Shown here piece after piece: positions 17,311 through 26,798 of a stretch of DNA of 64,000 bases; position 1 is the stretch's first letter, and every line of letters starts with the position of its first letter. The position numbers and the translations under genes are program-made. A model generated the notes under the pieces. It ran no database searches. It saw only the letters and a program-made list of their open reading frames with translations, and was not told the origin of the DNA. Origin of the DNA: PALSA-607 sp963737705. GTDB lineage: Bacteria > Actinomycetota > Actinomycetes > Acidothermales > Acidothermaceae. The DNA lies in contig CAVTTP010000004.1 in the NCBI GenBank assembly GCA_963737705.1, forward strand, positions 62,001-126,000. The letters run 5' to 3'.

Positions 17311-18951
17311 ATGACCGAAACGGCTGACACCACGCAGCGCTGGTGGCGCGATGCCGTGATCTATGAGGTCTACGTGCGGAGTTTTGCCGACTCCGACGGA
17401 AACGGGGTGGGCGATCTACGCGGCATTACCGCGCGACTGCCGCAACTCGCTGAGCTTGGTATTGACGCGGTGTGGCTGACGCCGTTCTACCGGTCGCCGA
17501 TGGCCGACGGTGGGTACGACGTAGCCGATTACGAGGACGTCGATCCAACTCTTGGAACGCTCGATGATTTCGATGCGTTGCTCAACAGCGCGCATGATCT
17601 CGGTCTGAAGGTCATCGTCGATCTGGTACCGAACCACACGTCTGACATGCACCCGTGGTTCCAGGCGGCACTCGCGGCAGGCCCCGGATCGCAGGAGCGC
17701 GCGCGATACATCTTTCGTGACGGCCGCGGCCCTGGTGGCAATGAGCCGCCGGCCGACTGGCACGCGAACTTTGGTGGTCCCGCGTGGACCCGCGTCGCCG
17801 ACGGCCAGTGGTACCTCCACATGTTCGCGCCCGAGCAGCCCGATCTCGACTGGTCGAACCCGATCGTCGGCAAGGCGTTCGAGTCGATTCTGCGGTTCTG
17901 GCTCGACAGGGGCGTCGACGGGTTCCGCATCGACGTCGCTCACGGAATGGCCAAGAAGCTGACCGAGCCATTTCCCGCTCTCGGCGCCAAGTCGGTCGAC
18001 AAGCAGTTGCGTTATGAGGTCGTCGACCATCCGCTGTGGGACCGCGACGAAGTGCACGACATCTTCCGTGTTTGGCGGCGAATCCTCGATGAGTACAGCC
18101 CGCCGCGCATCGCTGTTGCCGAAGCCTGGGTAATGCCAGGTCGGCGCGCGCGCTACGTGCGGCCTGATGAGCTACACCAGGCGTTCAACTTCGATTTTCT
18201 GCAAGCACCGTGGGATTGTGCGGCGCTGGTCGACGTCATCGAGGCGTCGCTTCGTGAAGCCGGCGGCGTCGGTGCTGCTGCCACCTGGGTGCTCTCCAAC
18301 CACGACGTGGTGCGGCATCTGAGTCGCTACGCGTTGCCTTCATCGACCGACCTTCGGTCGTGGCTGCTGAGCAACGGCACCGAGCCCGCGCCTGACCTAC
18401 ATAGAGGGCTTCGTCGGGCCAGGGCGGCAGCCCTGTTGATGCTCGCGTTGCCCGGCTCCGCCTACCTGTATCAGGGTGAAGAACTGGCACTGCCCGAGGT
18501 CGCCGACATCGCACCTATCTACCTGCAAGACCCGACCTGGGAGCGATCAGAGCACCACGACAAGGGCCGCGACGGCTGCCGGGTGCCGTTGCCATGGGAG
18601 CCGAGCGGACCGTCATTTGGCTTCAGTTCGGTCACCGGCTGGATTCCCCAGCCGGCAGACTGGGCTGAGCTTTCCTGGGGAGCGGAAGACGGCGACCCGA
18701 CATCGACCCTCGAGCTCTATCGCAGCGCTCTGGCGTTGCGCCGAAAGTTCGGCGCTGACGAGACCGTGACCTGGCTCACCAAAGGCCCGGCCACGCTCTC
18801 CTTCTCGCGCTCGAACGGTCTGGTCTGCATCGTCAACTTCGGCGCTGAGGCGGTCACGATTCCCGCGGGGCAGCTGTTACTGACAAGTGGCGAACTCGTA
18901 GACGGCGGGTTGCTGCCCACTGATGCGGCGGCGTGGGTTCTTACGAACTAG
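17311..18951 (+). CDS. GH13 alpha-glucosidase (oligo-1,6-glucosidase type)
   Basis: A 546-residue alpha-amylase-family enzyme. The conserved regions appear in order: DLVPNHTS (region I), GFRIDVAHG with the catalytic nucleophile Asp (region II), VAEAWV with the acid/base Glu (region III) and LSNHDVVRH with the transition-state-stabilising Asp (region IV). The N-terminal WWRDAVIYEVYVRSFADSDG is typical of alpha-glucosidases and trehalose synthase relatives. No signal peptide, so intracellular cleavage of malto- or isomalto-oligosaccharides is likely. ATG 17311 has GGAG upstream. Confidence 0.92.
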   Translation: MTETADTTQRWWRDAVIYEVYVRSFADSDGNGVGDLRGITARLPQLAELGIDAVWLTPFYRSPMADGGYDVADYEDVDPTLGTLDDFDALLNSAHDLGLKVIVDLVPNHTSDMHPWFQAALAAGPGSQERARYIFRDGRGPGGNEPPADWHANFGGPAWTRVADGQWYLHMFAPEQPDLDWSNPIVGKAFESILRFWLDRGVDGFRIDVAHGMAKKLTEPFPALGAKSVDKQLRYEVVDHPLWDRDEVHDIFRVWRRILDEYSPPRIAVAEAWVMPGRRARYVRPDELHQAFNFDFLQAPWDCAALVDVIEASLREAGGVGAAATWVLSNHDVVRHLSRYALPSSTDLRSWLLSNGTEPAPDLHRGLRRARAAALLMLALPGSAYLYQGEELALPEVADIAPIYLQDPTWERSEHHDKGRDGCRVPLPWEPSGPSFGFSSVTGWIPQPADWAELSWGAEDGDPTSTLELYRSALALRRKFGADETVTWLTKGPATLSFSRSNGLVCIVNFGAEAVTIPAGQLLLTSGELVDGGLLPTDAAAWVLTN

Positions 18952-19006
18952 AGAACGGCACCCGTGGCGCCGAGGGTTAGCCCGATGCGGATCTAGGCTG
19001 AATGTC

Positions 19007-19750
19007 ATGACGACATCAATGCCGGACGCCGACGAGCCGGCGTTTGGGCGGATCCTCGTCGTCGACGACGACCCGACCGTTAGTGATGTGGTCGCGCGCT
19101 ACCTGCGACGCGAGGGCTACGAGGTCACCCTTGTCGGTGACGGGCTGGCCGCTCTCGAATCAGCAGCGGCGGACTCACCCGATCTCGTCGTGCTCGACAT
19201 CATGTTGCCAGGCCTTGATGGCCTCGCCGTTTGTCGCACATTGCGTGAGCGCAGCCCGGTCCCGGTCATCCTGCTGACGGCGCTAGGCACCGAAACCGAC
19301 CGCATCGTGGGTCTTGAGGTGGGCGCCGACGACTACGTCACGAAGCCGTTCAGCCCGCGCGAACTCGTGTTGCGTGTCGCGTCGGTGTTGCGGCGGGCTC
19401 GCACGCCGGCCCCGTTGCGGGCCGCGGCGCGTACGGGGCTTGTCGACGGTCCGCTGCATGTCGACTTGGCCGCACATGAGGTCGAATACGGTGGCGCGCC
19501 ACTGATGTTGACGGTGCGAGAGTTCGATCTGCTTGCGCATCTCATGGGCCATCCGCGGCAGACATTTAGTCGCGAGGAGTTGATGCGCGACGTCTGGGGT
19601 TGGTCGTTCGGCGACCAGTCGACCGTGACCGTGCACGTGCGCCGGCTGCGGCAGAAGCTTGAAGCTGCGTCTGGCGGCAAGTGGTCGCCGATCTCGACAG
19701 TGTGGGGCGTCGGATACCGCTACGACCCCAGCACCGTTGTGGCGCAATGA
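19007..19750 (+). CDS. OmpR/PhoB-type response regulator
   Basis: A 247-residue two-component regulator. The receiver domain (ILVVDDDPTVSDVV; phospho-acceptor Asp in LVVLDIMLPGLDG; Lys in YVTKPFSPREL) is followed by a winged-helix DNA-binding domain (LTVREFDLLAHLMGHPRQTFSREELM, DQSTVTVHVRRLRQKLE). The stop codon overlaps the start of the histidine kinase gene (ATGA), so the pair is co-translated. The signal and target genes are unknown. Confidence 0.95.
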   Translation: MTTSMPDADEPAFGRILVVDDDPTVSDVVARYLRREGYEVTLVGDGLAALESAAADSPDLVVLDIMLPGLDGLAVCRTLRERSPVPVILLTALGTETDRIVGLEVGADDYVTKPFSPRELVLRVASVLRRARTPAPLRAAARTGLVDGPLHVDLAAHEVEYGGAPLMLTVREFDLLAHLMGHPRQTFSREELMRDVWGWSFGDQSTVTVHVRRLRQKLEAASGGKWSPISTVWGVGYRYDPSTVVAQ

Positions 19751-20961
19751 TGGTGCTGCAGGCGCACGACGTCGGCGTACTGGTCGCGGTGTCGGCGGCC
19801 AGTTCGGTGGTGGTCACCGGAGCCGGACTCTTTTTGCTGAAGGCAGCGCGTCGACGGCCGCTTCGTGACGCAGCGTTGATCGTGGCCCTCACGCCGGTAT
19901 TTACCGTGGTGGTCGCGGCGATCGCCGCCACGATGTGGATGTTCTTGTCGAAGAGGCAGTTCGGCGTCCTCATTGCGACGGTGGTGTTCGCGGGTATCGG
20001 CGGCGTCGTCACCTCGATGGTGCTGGCTCGCACGTTGATGCGAGGAAGCGATGCGCTGCGGGCGGCGGCGAACGCGTTGACCCGAGGCGAGCCTTACGTG
20101 GGGCCGATAGGGACGCCGAGTGCTGAGCTCGAGGCGCTTGCAACCGAACTCGAAGCAGCGCACGCAAGGCTTGACGAGGCCAGGCGGCACGATCGCGCTG
20201 TGGAAGACAGTCGGCGCGAGCTGATCGCCTGGGTGAGCCATGACCTGCGCACGCCGCTGGCCGGGATTCGGGCGATGGCCGAGGCCCTTGAAGACAACGT
20301 GGTGTCCACCGACGAGGACCGTGCGCTCTATCACCGCAGGATCAGAGTGGAGGTCGACCGGCTCGCAAGGATGGTCGACGACTTGTTCGAGTTGAGCCGA
20401 ATCCACGCCGGCGCATTGCAGCTTTCGCCGCGTCCGATGGCGCTGACCGACATCGTTCGCGAGGCGGTCGCCAGCGCAACGCCGGTCGCCAGCGCGAAAG
20501 GGATTCACCTCAACGAGTCGGGCATCGAGACGGACGCTCCGCTCGTGGACGCCGATCCCTACGCACTGACACGGGTCGTCGGGAACCTCTTGGGTAACGC
20601 GATCCGACATACCCCCCATGACGGTTCGGTCGATATCGCCATGGTTCATGACGACGACACCGTGTATCTGTCGATCAGCGACGAATGTGGAGGTATCGCA
20701 GAGGTCGACATTGATCGGGTGTTCGAGGTTGCGTTCCGTGGGACGCCGGCCCGAACCCCAGCCCCGGACGGCGGCGCAGGCCTCGGACTTGCGATCGCGC
20801 GCGGCATCGTCGACGCACACAACGGACGAATAGGTGCGACAAATGTCGGAGCGGGATGCCGGTTCACCATCGCGCTGCCCCGCACTTCTGAGGTGCGTAC
20901 GTTCGATCCTGGAGACCAACCGAACGGACGTATCCGGGGGGATGCCGAGTCGCTAACTTGA
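19747..20961 (+). CDS. sensor histidine kinase
   Basis: A 404-residue membrane kinase paired with the response regulator. Two or three N-terminal membrane segments (GVLVAVSAASSVVVTGAGLFLL; LIVALTPVFTVVVAAIAATMW, here abbreviated to their cores) leave almost no extracellular domain, so it may sense membrane state. The phospho-His lies in WVSHDLRTPLAG (about residue 165), followed by N-box LLGNAIRHTPH and G-boxes DECGGIAE and GGAGLGLAIARG. The start ATG overlaps the preceding stop. Confidence 0.93.
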   Translation: MMVLQAHDVGVLVAVSAASSVVVTGAGLFLLKAARRRPLRDAALIVALTPVFTVVVAAIAATMWMFLSKRQFGVLIATVVFAGIGGVVTSMVLARTLMRGSDALRAAANALTRGEPYVGPIGTPSAELEALATELEAAHARLDEARRHDRAVEDSRRELIAWVSHDLRTPLAGIRAMAEALEDNVVSTDEDRALYHRRIRVEVDRLARMVDDLFELSRIHAGALQLSPRPMALTDIVREAVASATPVASAKGIHLNESGIETDAPLVDADPYALTRVVGNLLGNAIRHTPHDGSVDIAMVHDDDTVYLSISDECGGIAEVDIDRVFEVAFRGTPARTPAPDGGAGLGLAIARGIVDAHNGRIGATNVGAGCRFTIALPRTSEVRTFDPGDQPNGRIRGDAESLT

Positions 20962-20987
20962 ACGTGTCACTTAGAGGGGGGTGGCCC

Positions 20988-21179
20988 GTGGGGGGCTTTA
21001 CGTGGTGGGCGCGTGTTGAGTGGATTCAAGGGCAACGTCCGATGTGGCGTGAGCACGACGCGAAGCTTGCGTCCGTGTGGCGTCGTGGCGCGGACGAGGC
21101 ACCAATGGATGCCGCTGTTTCCGCTGACACCGTGATCGTGCTGCCTGAACCTTCGGAGTCGGTCGCACAGAGCGCATAG
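20988..21179 (+). CDS. possible 63-residue small protein downstream of the kinase
   Basis: GTG 20988 is preceded by AGAGGGGGG at 7 nt, one of the strongest ribosome binding sites nearby, and opens a 63-residue frame rich in Trp and Arg at the start (FTWWARVEWIQGQRPMWR) with an acidic tail. It begins 26 bp after the kinase stop. I recognise no family. Its Trp-rich N-terminus could associate with membrane or nucleic acid, but that is speculation. Confidence 0.4.
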   Translation: MGGFTWWARVEWIQGQRPMWREHDAKLASVWRRGADEAPMDAAVSADTVIVLPEPSESVAQSA

Positions 21180-21215
21180 GCAAATAGTTGCGGATGTAGG
21201 GCTGATACCGGCTCA

Positions 21216-21258
21216 TGTCGCCGGTGACCGCGCTGGGGGGCAACGGTCACCGGCGACA
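21216..21258. terminator. perfect 15-bp inverted repeat
   Basis: TGTCGCCGGTGACCG (21216-21230) and its exact complement (21244-21258) flank a 13-nt loop. The hairpin lies between the kinase/small ORF and the ligase start at 21300. It lacks a T-tract, so it may be a factor-assisted terminator or a protein-binding dyad. Confidence 0.55.
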
Positions 21259-21299
21259 GCCATGTTCGGAGTGTCAGCGCCTGCCGCGAGAATGAGCGG

Positions 21300-22895
21300 G
21301 TGCTGCTTGCTGAGTTGGTCGCCGTATCTGGCGCGGTCGCCGCGACCCGTTCGCGATCCGCGAAGATCGCACTTGTGGCCGGTTGTCTTCGGTCGGCCCA
21401 CGGCGACAAGGGCGCTAGCGACCTCGGCGCGGCGGACGCCGACGAAGTCGAGATCGCGGCCGCGTTCCTGTCGGGGGAGTTGCGGCAGCGCCGTACCGGT
21501 GTTGGCTGGGCTGCGCTGCGCGGCGCGCGCGACCTTCCCGGACAGAACACCCCGCCGTCCGATCCGACACTTTCGCTCCCCGACGTCGACGCCGCGTTCG
21601 CTCGCATCGCCGCCGACTCAGGCTCGGGCTCGCAGGCCCGTCGCGGTGCCGAACTCGCACGGCTGTTCGCGGCGGCGACCGAACCCGAACGCTCGTTTCT
21701 GATCGCACTCGTCGGCGGTGAGCTGCGGCAGGGCGCGCAAGACGGCGTCATGGTCGAGGCGATCGCCGCTGCTGCCGAGCTTCCGGTGGCCGACGTGCGG
21801 CGCGCATTCATGCTGCGCGGGTCGTTGCCGCCGATCGCCGGGGCCGCGCTACACGACGGCGTCGAGGCCCTTCGCGCCATTGGTCTCGAGGTGGGTCGAC
21901 CGGTGCTGCCGATGCTTGCGCAGTCGGCACCTGATGTCTCGGCTGCCCTCGCACAGATCTCGCAGGGCGCACGCGTCGCCCTGGAATGGAAGCTCGACGG
22001 GATTCGGGTTCAGCTGCACCGCGCTGGCGATGAGGTGCGAGTGTTCACCCGCACTCTTGACGACATCACCACCCGCGTACCCGAGCTCGTCGAAGAGGTG
22101 CGCGCCCTCGACGTCCGCGACGTAGTTCTCGATGGTGAGGCAATCGCGCTCGACGGTAACGGGCGACCGCGGCCGTTCCAGGAGACTGCCGCGCGCACGA
22201 GCAGCCGTCTCGACGTCACCGCCCTGCGGTCGTCCGTTCCGGTTGCCCTGTTCGTTTTCGACGTGCTTCACCACGATGGGCGCGACCTGCTTGACGCTCC
22301 CGCGGCCGACCGGCAGGAAGTGCTCGAGGCGGTCCTGCCTGAGCGCCTGCGGGTGCCGCGGATTGTCACCGACGATGCGCAGGAGGCAGCGCGGTTCTTC
22401 GCGGATGCGATCGTGCACGGCCACGAGGGTGTAGTCGTGAAGTCCTTGGTAGCGCCCTACGAAGCGGGCCGCCGGGGCGTGGGTTGGGTGAAGGTCAAAC
22501 CGCGGCACACGCTCGACCTCGTCGTCCTGGCGGCCGAATGGGGACACGGCCGACGGGCCGGCGTCTTGTCGAATCTGCACCTCGGAGCTCGCGACGGTAA
22601 CGGCGGTTTCGTCATGCTCGGCAAGACTTTCAAGGGCCTCACCGACGAACTGCTCGCGTGGCAGACGGAGCTCTTCCTGCGGCTCGAGACTCACCGCGAC
22701 AACTACACCGTTTATGTCGCCCCAGAAGCCGTCGTCGAGATCGCGTTCGACGGGGTCCAGACCAGCCCGCGCTACCCGGGCGGGGTGGCACTTCGGTTCG
22801 CCCGTGTCCTGCGCTACCGCCCAGACAAGCGCGCGAGCGACGCCGATGACCTCGACGCCGTCCTCGCGATTCACGGCGGCGCGACAGCCGGCTAG
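21300..22895 (+). CDS. lig: ATP-dependent DNA ligase (LigB-type)
   Basis: A 531-residue ligase. The nucleotidyl-transferase motif I with the adenylated Lys is in LEWKLDGIRVQLHR (about residue 227); VVLDGEAIAL (motif III), LFVFDVLHHDG, HEGVVVKSL (motif IV) and GWVKVKPRH (motif V) follow in order. The N-terminal DNA-binding domain (about 200 residues) is the actinobacterial LigB/archaeal-like type. It is an accessory ligase beside the NAD-dependent essential LigA and may act in repair. GTG 21300 aligns with the conserved MLLAELVAVS start. Confidence 0.93.
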   Translation: MLLAELVAVSGAVAATRSRSAKIALVAGCLRSAHGDKGASDLGAADADEVEIAAAFLSGELRQRRTGVGWAALRGARDLPGQNTPPSDPTLSLPDVDAAFARIAADSGSGSQARRGAELARLFAAATEPERSFLIALVGGELRQGAQDGVMVEAIAAAAELPVADVRRAFMLRGSLPPIAGAALHDGVEALRAIGLEVGRPVLPMLAQSAPDVSAALAQISQGARVALEWKLDGIRVQLHRAGDEVRVFTRTLDDITTRVPELVEEVRALDVRDVVLDGEAIALDGNGRPRPFQETAARTSSRLDVTALRSSVPVALFVFDVLHHDGRDLLDAPAADRQEVLEAVLPERLRVPRIVTDDAQEAARFFADAIVHGHEGVVVKSLVAPYEAGRRGVGWVKVKPRHTLDLVVLAAEWGHGRRAGVLSNLHLGARDGNGGFVMLGKTFKGLTDELLAWQTELFLRLETHRDNYTVYVAPEAVVEIAFDGVQTSPRYPGGVALRFARVLRYRPDKRASDADDLDAVLAIHGGATAG

Positions 22896-22940
22896 CTCGG
22901 CTTTCAGCATTCATTCAGCCATCGCAGGCACACTTGTGCT

Positions 22941-23624
22941 GTGCGCATTCTCGTTGTCGACGACGACCCCGGGGTTCGGGAGTCGCTTCGCCGATCGCTG
23001 ATCTTCAACGGATACGACGTCGAGCTCGCTGAGGACGGCCAGCGCGCGCTGTCCTCGATCGCTTTGCGCCGGCCCGATGCTGTCGTCCTTGACGTGATGA
23101 TGCCGGGCCTTGACGGGCTCGAGACGTGTCGCCGGTTGCGTGCTGCGGGGGAGGACTTGCCTGTTCTCATGCTCACTGCACGTGAGGCAGTCACCGACCG
23201 CGTCAGCGGACTCGACGCGGGCGCCGACGACTACATGGTCAAGCCGTTCGCTCTCGACGAACTGCTCGCACGCTTGCGTGCGTTGCTGCGACGCACCCTT
23301 GCCGGGCCTGACGCCGCGCAGCAGCTGAAGTTTTCCGATCTGGTGCTCGACCTGGGCACCCGCGAAGTTTGGCGTGGCACGAGGCCAATCTCTTTGACGC
23401 GCACTGAGTTCCACCTGCTTGAGTTGCTCATGCGGCACCCGCGGCAAGTGCTCGAACGCAATCAGATTCTCGAGGAGGTTTGGGGTTACGACTTCCCGAC
23501 CACCGCGAATTCGCTGGAGGTCTACGTCGGCTACCTGCGGCGCAAGCTCGAAACCGATGGCGAGTCGCGGCTGATCCATACGGTTCGCGGCGTGGGCTAC
23601 TCGCTTCGCGAGCTGCCCACGTGA
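22941..23624 (+). CDS. mprA: response regulator, MprA-like
   Basis: A 227-residue OmpR-type regulator: receiver ILVVDDDPGVRESLRRSL with phospho-Asp in VVLDVMMPGLDGLE and Lys in YMVKPFALDEL, then a winged helix (LTRTEFHLLELLMRHPRQVL, TANSLEVYVGYLRRKLE). The order regulator-kinase-serine protease equals mycobacterial mprA-mprB-pepD, a system responding to envelope stress and acting on sigE and pepD. GTG 22941 is at the first conserved strand. Orthology is inferred from synteny and motifs. Confidence 0.9.
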   Translation: MRILVVDDDPGVRESLRRSLIFNGYDVELAEDGQRALSSIALRRPDAVVLDVMMPGLDGLETCRRLRAAGEDLPVLMLTAREAVTDRVSGLDAGADDYMVKPFALDELLARLRALLRRTLAGPDAAQQLKFSDLVLDLGTREVWRGTRPISLTRTEFHLLELLMRHPRQVLERNQILEEVWGYDFPTTANSLEVYVGYLRRKLETDGESRLIHTVRGVGYSLRELPT

Positions 23625-25084
23625 CCGACGCAGTCAGGGATGTGGTCAGCACCAGGGACGTGGTCAGCGCTCCAGGCGGATTGACACTTCGTGCCCGAGT
23701 TTCGCTGCTCGCCGCGATGACAGCGGGATTCGCCGTCGCGGCCGTTTCGTTGGCCGCTTACTTCACGATGCGGATGGAGCTGTTCCACGAACTCGATAGC
23801 TCACTGGTGTCGCGGGCACAGAAGGTTGCAGCGCTGCAGCAGGAACTTCCCGAGACACTGCAGACCCAGCCCTCGTTGTCACTGTTGGCATCAGAAGTCG
23901 ACTTGTGTCTGGTCAGCAATGCAGGCGACGCGGAATGCACGACCCCTGGGCTGACCAAGCTGGTGCAGGCCGGCCCCGAGCTTGCCGTTGCACGCGGATC
24001 TTCGAGCCAATCCCTGCGCACCTTGACCATCAGCGGCGTCCGCTATCGCGTCGTCGCTGTGCCAGTTAGCTCCGATGTTGCGCTGGTGCTCGCCAGTTCG
24101 ACGAAGGACACCCAGACGACGCTGAACGATCTGGGTCTGGTCCTGCTCTTCGTCGGGGCCGGCGGGATCATCATCGCGGCCGTCGCTGGGCTCCTGGTTG
24201 CCCGCGCGGGACTGCGACCTGTTGAACGACTGACGCAAGCCGCCGAACGGGTCGGACGCACCGGCGACCTCACCCCTATCGAGGTCGAGAGCGCCGATGA
24301 ACTCGGTCGACTCGCCAGGAGCTTCAACGAAATGCTGTCTGCAGTTGCCACCTCGCGAGCACTGCAACGACAACTGGTGGCCGATGCCGGACACGAGTTG
24401 CGCACGCCGCTGACGAGTCTGCGCACCAATCTCGACCTGCTTGCGCAGAGCAACGCTGCTGGAGATCGGGGTCTTGCGGTCGCCGACCGTGAAGCGCTGC
24501 TTGTCGACGTCCGGGCTCAGGTTGAAGAGTTGTCGGGCCTCGTTGCCGACCTCGTCGAACTCGCCCGCGACGATCGGCCGGCGGCGAGCGCCGAAGAACT
24601 CGACCTGGCCGTGATCGTCGAGCGCGCAATTGAACGGGTTCGCAGGCGCGCCCCGGGCATCGCTTTCACCGTTGACCTGCACGGTTGGCTGGTGATGGGT
24701 GAAGCGACCGCGTTGGAGCGAGCCGTGACGAACCTGCTCGACAATGCCGTCAAGTGGAGCCCTCCAGGGGGCGATGTGATGGTCAGTCTCGACAACGGAA
24801 GGTTGAAGGTGGCTGACTCAGGACCAGGCATTGCGGACGCCGACCTGCCGCACGTCTTCGATCGCTTCTACCGATCGACCGACGCCCGAGGCATGCCCGG
24901 TTCGGGGCTCGGACTCGCGATCGTTCGCCAGGCAGCACAACGCCATGGCGGTAGCGTGTCTGCAGGACGTGCGCCTGCCGGTGGCGCGCTGATGACCCTT
25001 GATCTTCCGGGCCGGCACGGGCCGGAACGCGTCGAGCATTCAGGAATCCTTCAGCAGAACTGGGGATCGTCAACACATGACTGA
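23621..25084 (+). CDS. mprB: sensor histidine kinase, MprB-like
   Basis: A 487-residue kinase. A membrane segment (about residues 26-48), an extracytoplasmic domain of about 120 residues (with Cys-containing VDLCLVSNAGDAECTTPGL), a second membrane segment (LLFVGAGGIIIAAVAGLLVA), a HAMP linker and the H-box DAGHELRTPLTSL follow in order; N-box NLLDNAVKWSPPGG and G-boxes DSGPGIAD and GSGLGLAIVRQ complete the catalytic domain. GTG overlaps the mprA stop (GTGA), and its own end overlaps the protease start by 8 bp, so the three genes form one operon. Confidence 0.92.
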   Translation: MTDAVRDVVSTRDVVSAPGGLTLRARVSLLAAMTAGFAVAAVSLAAYFTMRMELFHELDSSLVSRAQKVAALQQELPETLQTQPSLSLLASEVDLCLVSNAGDAECTTPGLTKLVQAGPELAVARGSSSQSLRTLTISGVRYRVVAVPVSSDVALVLASSTKDTQTTLNDLGLVLLFVGAGGIIIAAVAGLLVARAGLRPVERLTQAAERVGRTGDLTPIEVESADELGRLARSFNEMLSAVATSRALQRQLVADAGHELRTPLTSLRTNLDLLAQSNAAGDRGLAVADREALLVDVRAQVEELSGLVADLVELARDDRPAASAEELDLAVIVERAIERVRRRAPGIAFTVDLHGWLVMGEATALERAVTNLLDNAVKWSPPGGDVMVSLDNGRLKVADSGPGIADADLPHVFDRFYRSTDARGMPGSGLGLAIVRQAAQRHGGSVSAGRAPAGGALMTLDLPGRHGPERVEHSGILQQNWGSSTHD

Positions 25085-26780
25085 GGACGGCGGGCAGCAG
25101 CGTCCCTGGTGGGCATCTCCGAGCGATCAACTGCAGGAGCCCCCAGAGACGCCAGAGCCGCCGCCTCCTCCGGCGGCGGATTCGGCGGCGGCGGAATCGG
25201 CTGCGGGGTCGGAGTCTGCGGGGTCGGGGTCTGCGGGGTCGGGGTCTGCGGGGTCCGATGCAGGCGCACCTGAATCCTCCAAGGCGCCGGCGTCCCCACG
25301 CTATGGGGCCGACCCGTACCTCGGTCCTTTCCCTTACGCGAAGCCGGAGAACGGCGCTCCCACGTATACCCCGCCGCCCGTCTACACCGTGCCTGAGCCG
25401 CCTGCGCCGTCATACGGCGCCCCGAACTTCGCAGCGCCGATCAACCCGCCGTCCGGTTACGGAACACCACCGGCCTACGGAACTCAGCCCAGCTATGGCG
25501 CCCGGCCCGCTTACGGTTCACCGCCTCCATACGGAGCGCCGGCCGCCTACTCGCCACCCACCTACACGCCCCCGGCCTACGCTCCGACGAATCCGACCCC
25601 GCCGCCTTACAACCCACCGCCGAGCGACCCGCGGGTGACCCGCGAAGGTCGACGGTCGGGATGGCTGTCGTTGTTGGTGGTCGCCGCGATCGCTGCCCTC
25701 GTAGGCGCACTTGTCGCAGGCGGTGTTGTCGCCGCCACGAAGAAGAATCCCACGCAGGCAGCGGTCACCACGACGCCCACGCAGCCAGTGGTGGCACCGC
25801 AGGCGGTCGTGAGTCTGCCCGCAGGATCGGTTGCTCAGATCGCTGCGACGCTGCTGCCGTCGGTCGTCTCGATCATCGTCACCACAACGGATGCGGGCGA
25901 TGAGGGTACCGGCATCATCTTGACGTCCGACGGTGAGATTCTGACCAACAACCACGTAGTCGAGGACGCAGCCACGTCCGGTGTCATCGCGGTCACCCTC
26001 AACGACGGCCGGACCGTAAAGGCGAGCATTATCGGGCGTGATCCAACAACAGACCTTGCCGTCATCAAGGCAGCAGGAGTTACCGGCCTGCATCCGGCGA
26101 GTCTTGGCAGTGATTCGGCGCTCGTGGTCGGCCAGCAGGTGATTGCGATCGGCTCACCGTTGGGGCTCTCGAACACGGTGACGTCGGGCATTGTGAGTTC
26201 GCTGAACCGCCCCGTGTGTACCCAAAGCTGCGACGGCACCGGTGGTACGAGTGGCGCCACTCCGACGGTGCTCGACGCGATCCAAACCGACGCGGCCATC
26301 AACCCCGGCAACTCCGGCGGGCCGCTCGTCGACATGAGCGGTCACGTCGTCGGTGTCAACTCTGCCATCGCGACGCTTGACCAAGGTCAGGGCAGCCCGG
26401 ACGAGCAGTCAGGGAGCATCGGCGTCGGGTTCTCGATTCCGATCGACGAAGCGCAGCGGGTCGTCGGCGAACTCGAGAAGACCGGCCATGCGAGCCACGC
26501 GGTTCTCGGTATCGGCCTTCAGGACTCCGAAGACGCGAACCTGCACACGCCCAATGGTGCCAAGGTTGTGAGTGTCACCGCTGGCGGTCCGTCATCGAAG
26601 GCGGGCGTGCAGGTGAACGACATCATCACCAAGTTCGGCAACCGGACCATCGTCGACGCCGACTCCCTCATCGCGGCCACTCACGCGGCCGTGCCGAACT
26701 CGACGATCACCATCACGTACTTCCGCAACGGTCAGACCGCAACGACGTCGATCACCCTGGGATCGGCTGCATCCAGCTAG
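25077..26780 (+). CDS. pepD: HtrA/DegP-like serine protease with PDZ domain (PepD-like)
   Basis: A 567-residue membrane-anchored protease. Residues 1-190 are a disordered cytoplasmic region with Ser/Ala/Gly repeats then a Pro/Tyr-rich stretch (YGTPPAYGTQPSYG and similar). A membrane segment (WLSLLVVAAIAALVGALVAG) precedes the trypsin-like domain with catalytic His in NNHVVED, Asp in TTDLAVIK and Ser in NPGNSGGPLV. A C-terminal PDZ domain starts near AVLGIGLQD. It probably degrades or refolds damaged envelope proteins and is controlled by the upstream two-component pair. The start overlaps mprB by 8 bp. Confidence 0.93.
   Translation: MTEDGGQQRPWWASPSDQLQEPPETPEPPPPPAADSAAAESAAGSESAGSGSAGSGSAGSDAGAPESSKAPASPRYGADPYLGPFPYAKPENGAPTYTPPPVYTVPEPPAPSYGAPNFAAPINPPSGYGTPPAYGTQPSYGARPAYGSPPPYGAPAAYSPPTYTPPAYAPTNPTPPPYNPPPSDPRVTREGRRSGWLSLLVVAAIAALVGALVAGGVVAATKKNPTQAAVTTTPTQPVVAPQAVVSLPAGSVAQIAATLLPSVVSIIVTTTDAGDEGTGIILTSDGEILTNNHVVEDAATSGVIAVTLNDGRTVKASIIGRDPTTDLAVIKAAGVTGLHPASLGSDSALVVGQQVIAIGSPLGLSNTVTSGIVSSLNRPVCTQSCDGTGGTSGATPTVLDAIQTDAAINPGNSGGPLVDMSGHVVGVNSAIATLDQGQGSPDEQSGSIGVGFSIPIDEAQRVVGELEKTGHASHAVLGIGLQDSEDANLHTPNGAKVVSVTAGGPSSKAGVQVNDIITKFGNRTIVDADSLIAATHAAVPNSTITITYFRNGQTATTSITLGSAASS
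25200..25255 (+). repeat. 15-bp tandem repeat in the protease coding region
   Basis: TCTGCGGGGTCGGGG-like units follow each other about 3.5 times and encode alternating Ser-Ala-Gly-Ser-Gly. The array lies in the disordered N-terminus of the HtrA-like protein, so copy-number changes by multiples of 15 bp would keep the frame. Confidence 0.75.
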
Positions 26781-26798
26781 TCGTTGCGCTCGCACTCG

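Noticed and set aside
19720..20919. 399-codon minus-strand frame opposite the histidine kinase
   Set aside because: Shadow of the kinase; no conserved motif.
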